Below are positions 62,901 to 64,000 of a stretch of DNA of 64,000 nt, in pieces. Position 1 is the first letter of the stretch; every line of letters starts with the position of its first letter. Location of the stretch: NCBI GenBank assembly GCA_009741485.1, contig CM019216.1:24279119-24343118 (forward strand), given 5' to 3'. The notes below the pieces were generated by a model that did no database searches, was not told where the DNA came from, and was given only the letters and a program-made list of their open reading frames with translations. The position numbers were made by a program, and so were the translations under genes. This DNA comes from Malurus cyaneus samueli. Taxonomy: Eukaryota > Chordata > Aves > Passeriformes > Maluridae.

Positions 62901-64000
62901 TCATTTATTCTCTCAATGAAAGAAAGGTGTGAACTCTGTTGTTCGATCTGTTTCAGAGCTGCACTGAAAAAATCCAAACTAACGTGTTGTACGCTAGAGA
63001 ATGAGTCCAATAAAAACATACTACACTTTGTGAGTAACGTTGAAAGGAGGAGGAGCTATAAAAAGTGTAATAGGACTTTCTCATGTATCATTTCTGCAAT
63101 TAAATTTACCTCAATGTCTTATTATTTAACAAAAAAGGAAAAACAAGCATTCTAAAGGTGAAATAAAAAGTGCTCATATTGTACTAATAATACACTTTGA
63201 GAAAATTATCAGCAAATGCTGACAACTACTGTCTGTGGATTACTGGAAGGTAAAGAGAAATTAATTGTTATACTCCTAGGATCTAAGAAAGAAGAAGAAA
63301 AAAAAGACTATTTCAATTTTGTTTATGTTGACAGTTTCATTATTTTTTTTGAACTGAATGTACACATTTTGATTGAAGTTTGTATTGAGCAGGAATTTTA
63401 ATTTGCCCATATTGACTTTCCTGATTAATAAAAAGCCCTTAAGAAAGAACTCATGTTTTTTTCATTTCACATATTTGGTTGGTTTTGCTGAGTTCTGATA
63501 TCTGCTTTGAGGAAGCAAATAAAGCAAATGAATAGAAAAACTTAAAGCAAATCAATACCACCACATTTATATTTCCTCTTTCTGTTTTCTTGGAAATAAA
63601 AATTGGCTATTTTTCCTTGAAAACATGTTGCAATTCCATTCCCAGTTAATCCTCTGAAACAACTGAAATTAAAATAATATTTACACAATTAATTGTATAT
63701 GTATTTTCATTGCCACTTGTTCACATATAATTAACAAAAAAAAATAGAATTCTCACAAGGGATTTACAAGGAAGCACAAAACCAGTCAGGTTTAATTTTT
63801 ATAATCTTTGCTGATTTTTGTTCATATTTTCAGATATGCCATAGTGCCAAGCTAAAAGTTTTACCTCTGAAGAAGAGAAGTAAGGAGAAGAGCATCTGTC
63901 TAAATTATTTATCATGCAGCGTTATCTTGCAAGATTCATCATTTAGGGACTCCAGGGATTTCCTTACTAGGGATAGGGGGGCTAATTTAAAATATTTATG
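62901..64000. other. Single-copy AT-rich DNA, nothing recognised
   Basis: Short A and T runs only. Frames are below 80 codons and lysine/phenylalanine-rich. No gene, RNA or repeat family is supported. Confidence 0.55.

Noticed and set aside
1..64000. A novel gene cluster or defence system
   Set aside because: The DNA is vertebrate gene-desert type; no co-oriented coding regions, no intact open reading frames of credible length, and no unexplained large-scale pattern beyond transposons and simple repeats.

Overview
The window looks like avian nuclear DNA, most likely from a songbird or another neoavian bird. It is AT-rich, depleted in CpG and sparse in repeats, with CR1 LINE fragments and several endogenous-retrovirus LTR families typical of birds. 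One CR1 copy carries the degenerate CATAGAAT-type terminal repeat in reverse orientation. Repeat families were recognised by memory of their sequence features, not by a database search. There is no operon, phage, CRISPR array, tRNA, rRNA or intact protein-coding gene that I can support. Nearly all open frames are short and have the composition expected by chance in AT-rich DNA, or lie inside LTRs.

Layout: 1-245 is T-rich single-copy DNA; 246-545 is a decayed CR1 (minus). From 546 to 17301 the DNA is mostly single copy, with a 260-bp purine tract (13980-14241), paired octamer motifs (14778-14794) and an exon-like open patch (16837-17037). Solo LTRs follow at 17302-17858 (minus), 23034-24658 (minus, with a perfect 5-bp target duplication and an internal ~38-bp minisatellite), 26471-27037 (plus) and 30030-30604 (plus). 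The last of these abuts a CR1 tail at 30605-31350 (plus). Further probable LTRs lie at 33052-34168 and 40977-41638. At 45702-46480 an older LTR is interrupted by a younger one (45850-46277). From 46481 to the end the DNA is single copy with small repeats and possible regulatory motifs, notably an octamer palindrome next to a TAATCC site (47925-47947).

The best reading is a gene desert or a long intron on a large bird chromosome, shaped by solo-LTR formation. No new biological system is evident. The most useful observations are the expanded LTR minisatellite, which creates long spurious ORFs, the nested LTR pair, the octamer clusters, and two exon-like patches (16.8 kb plus strand, 28.2-28.5 kb minus strand) that RNA data could confirm or exclude.
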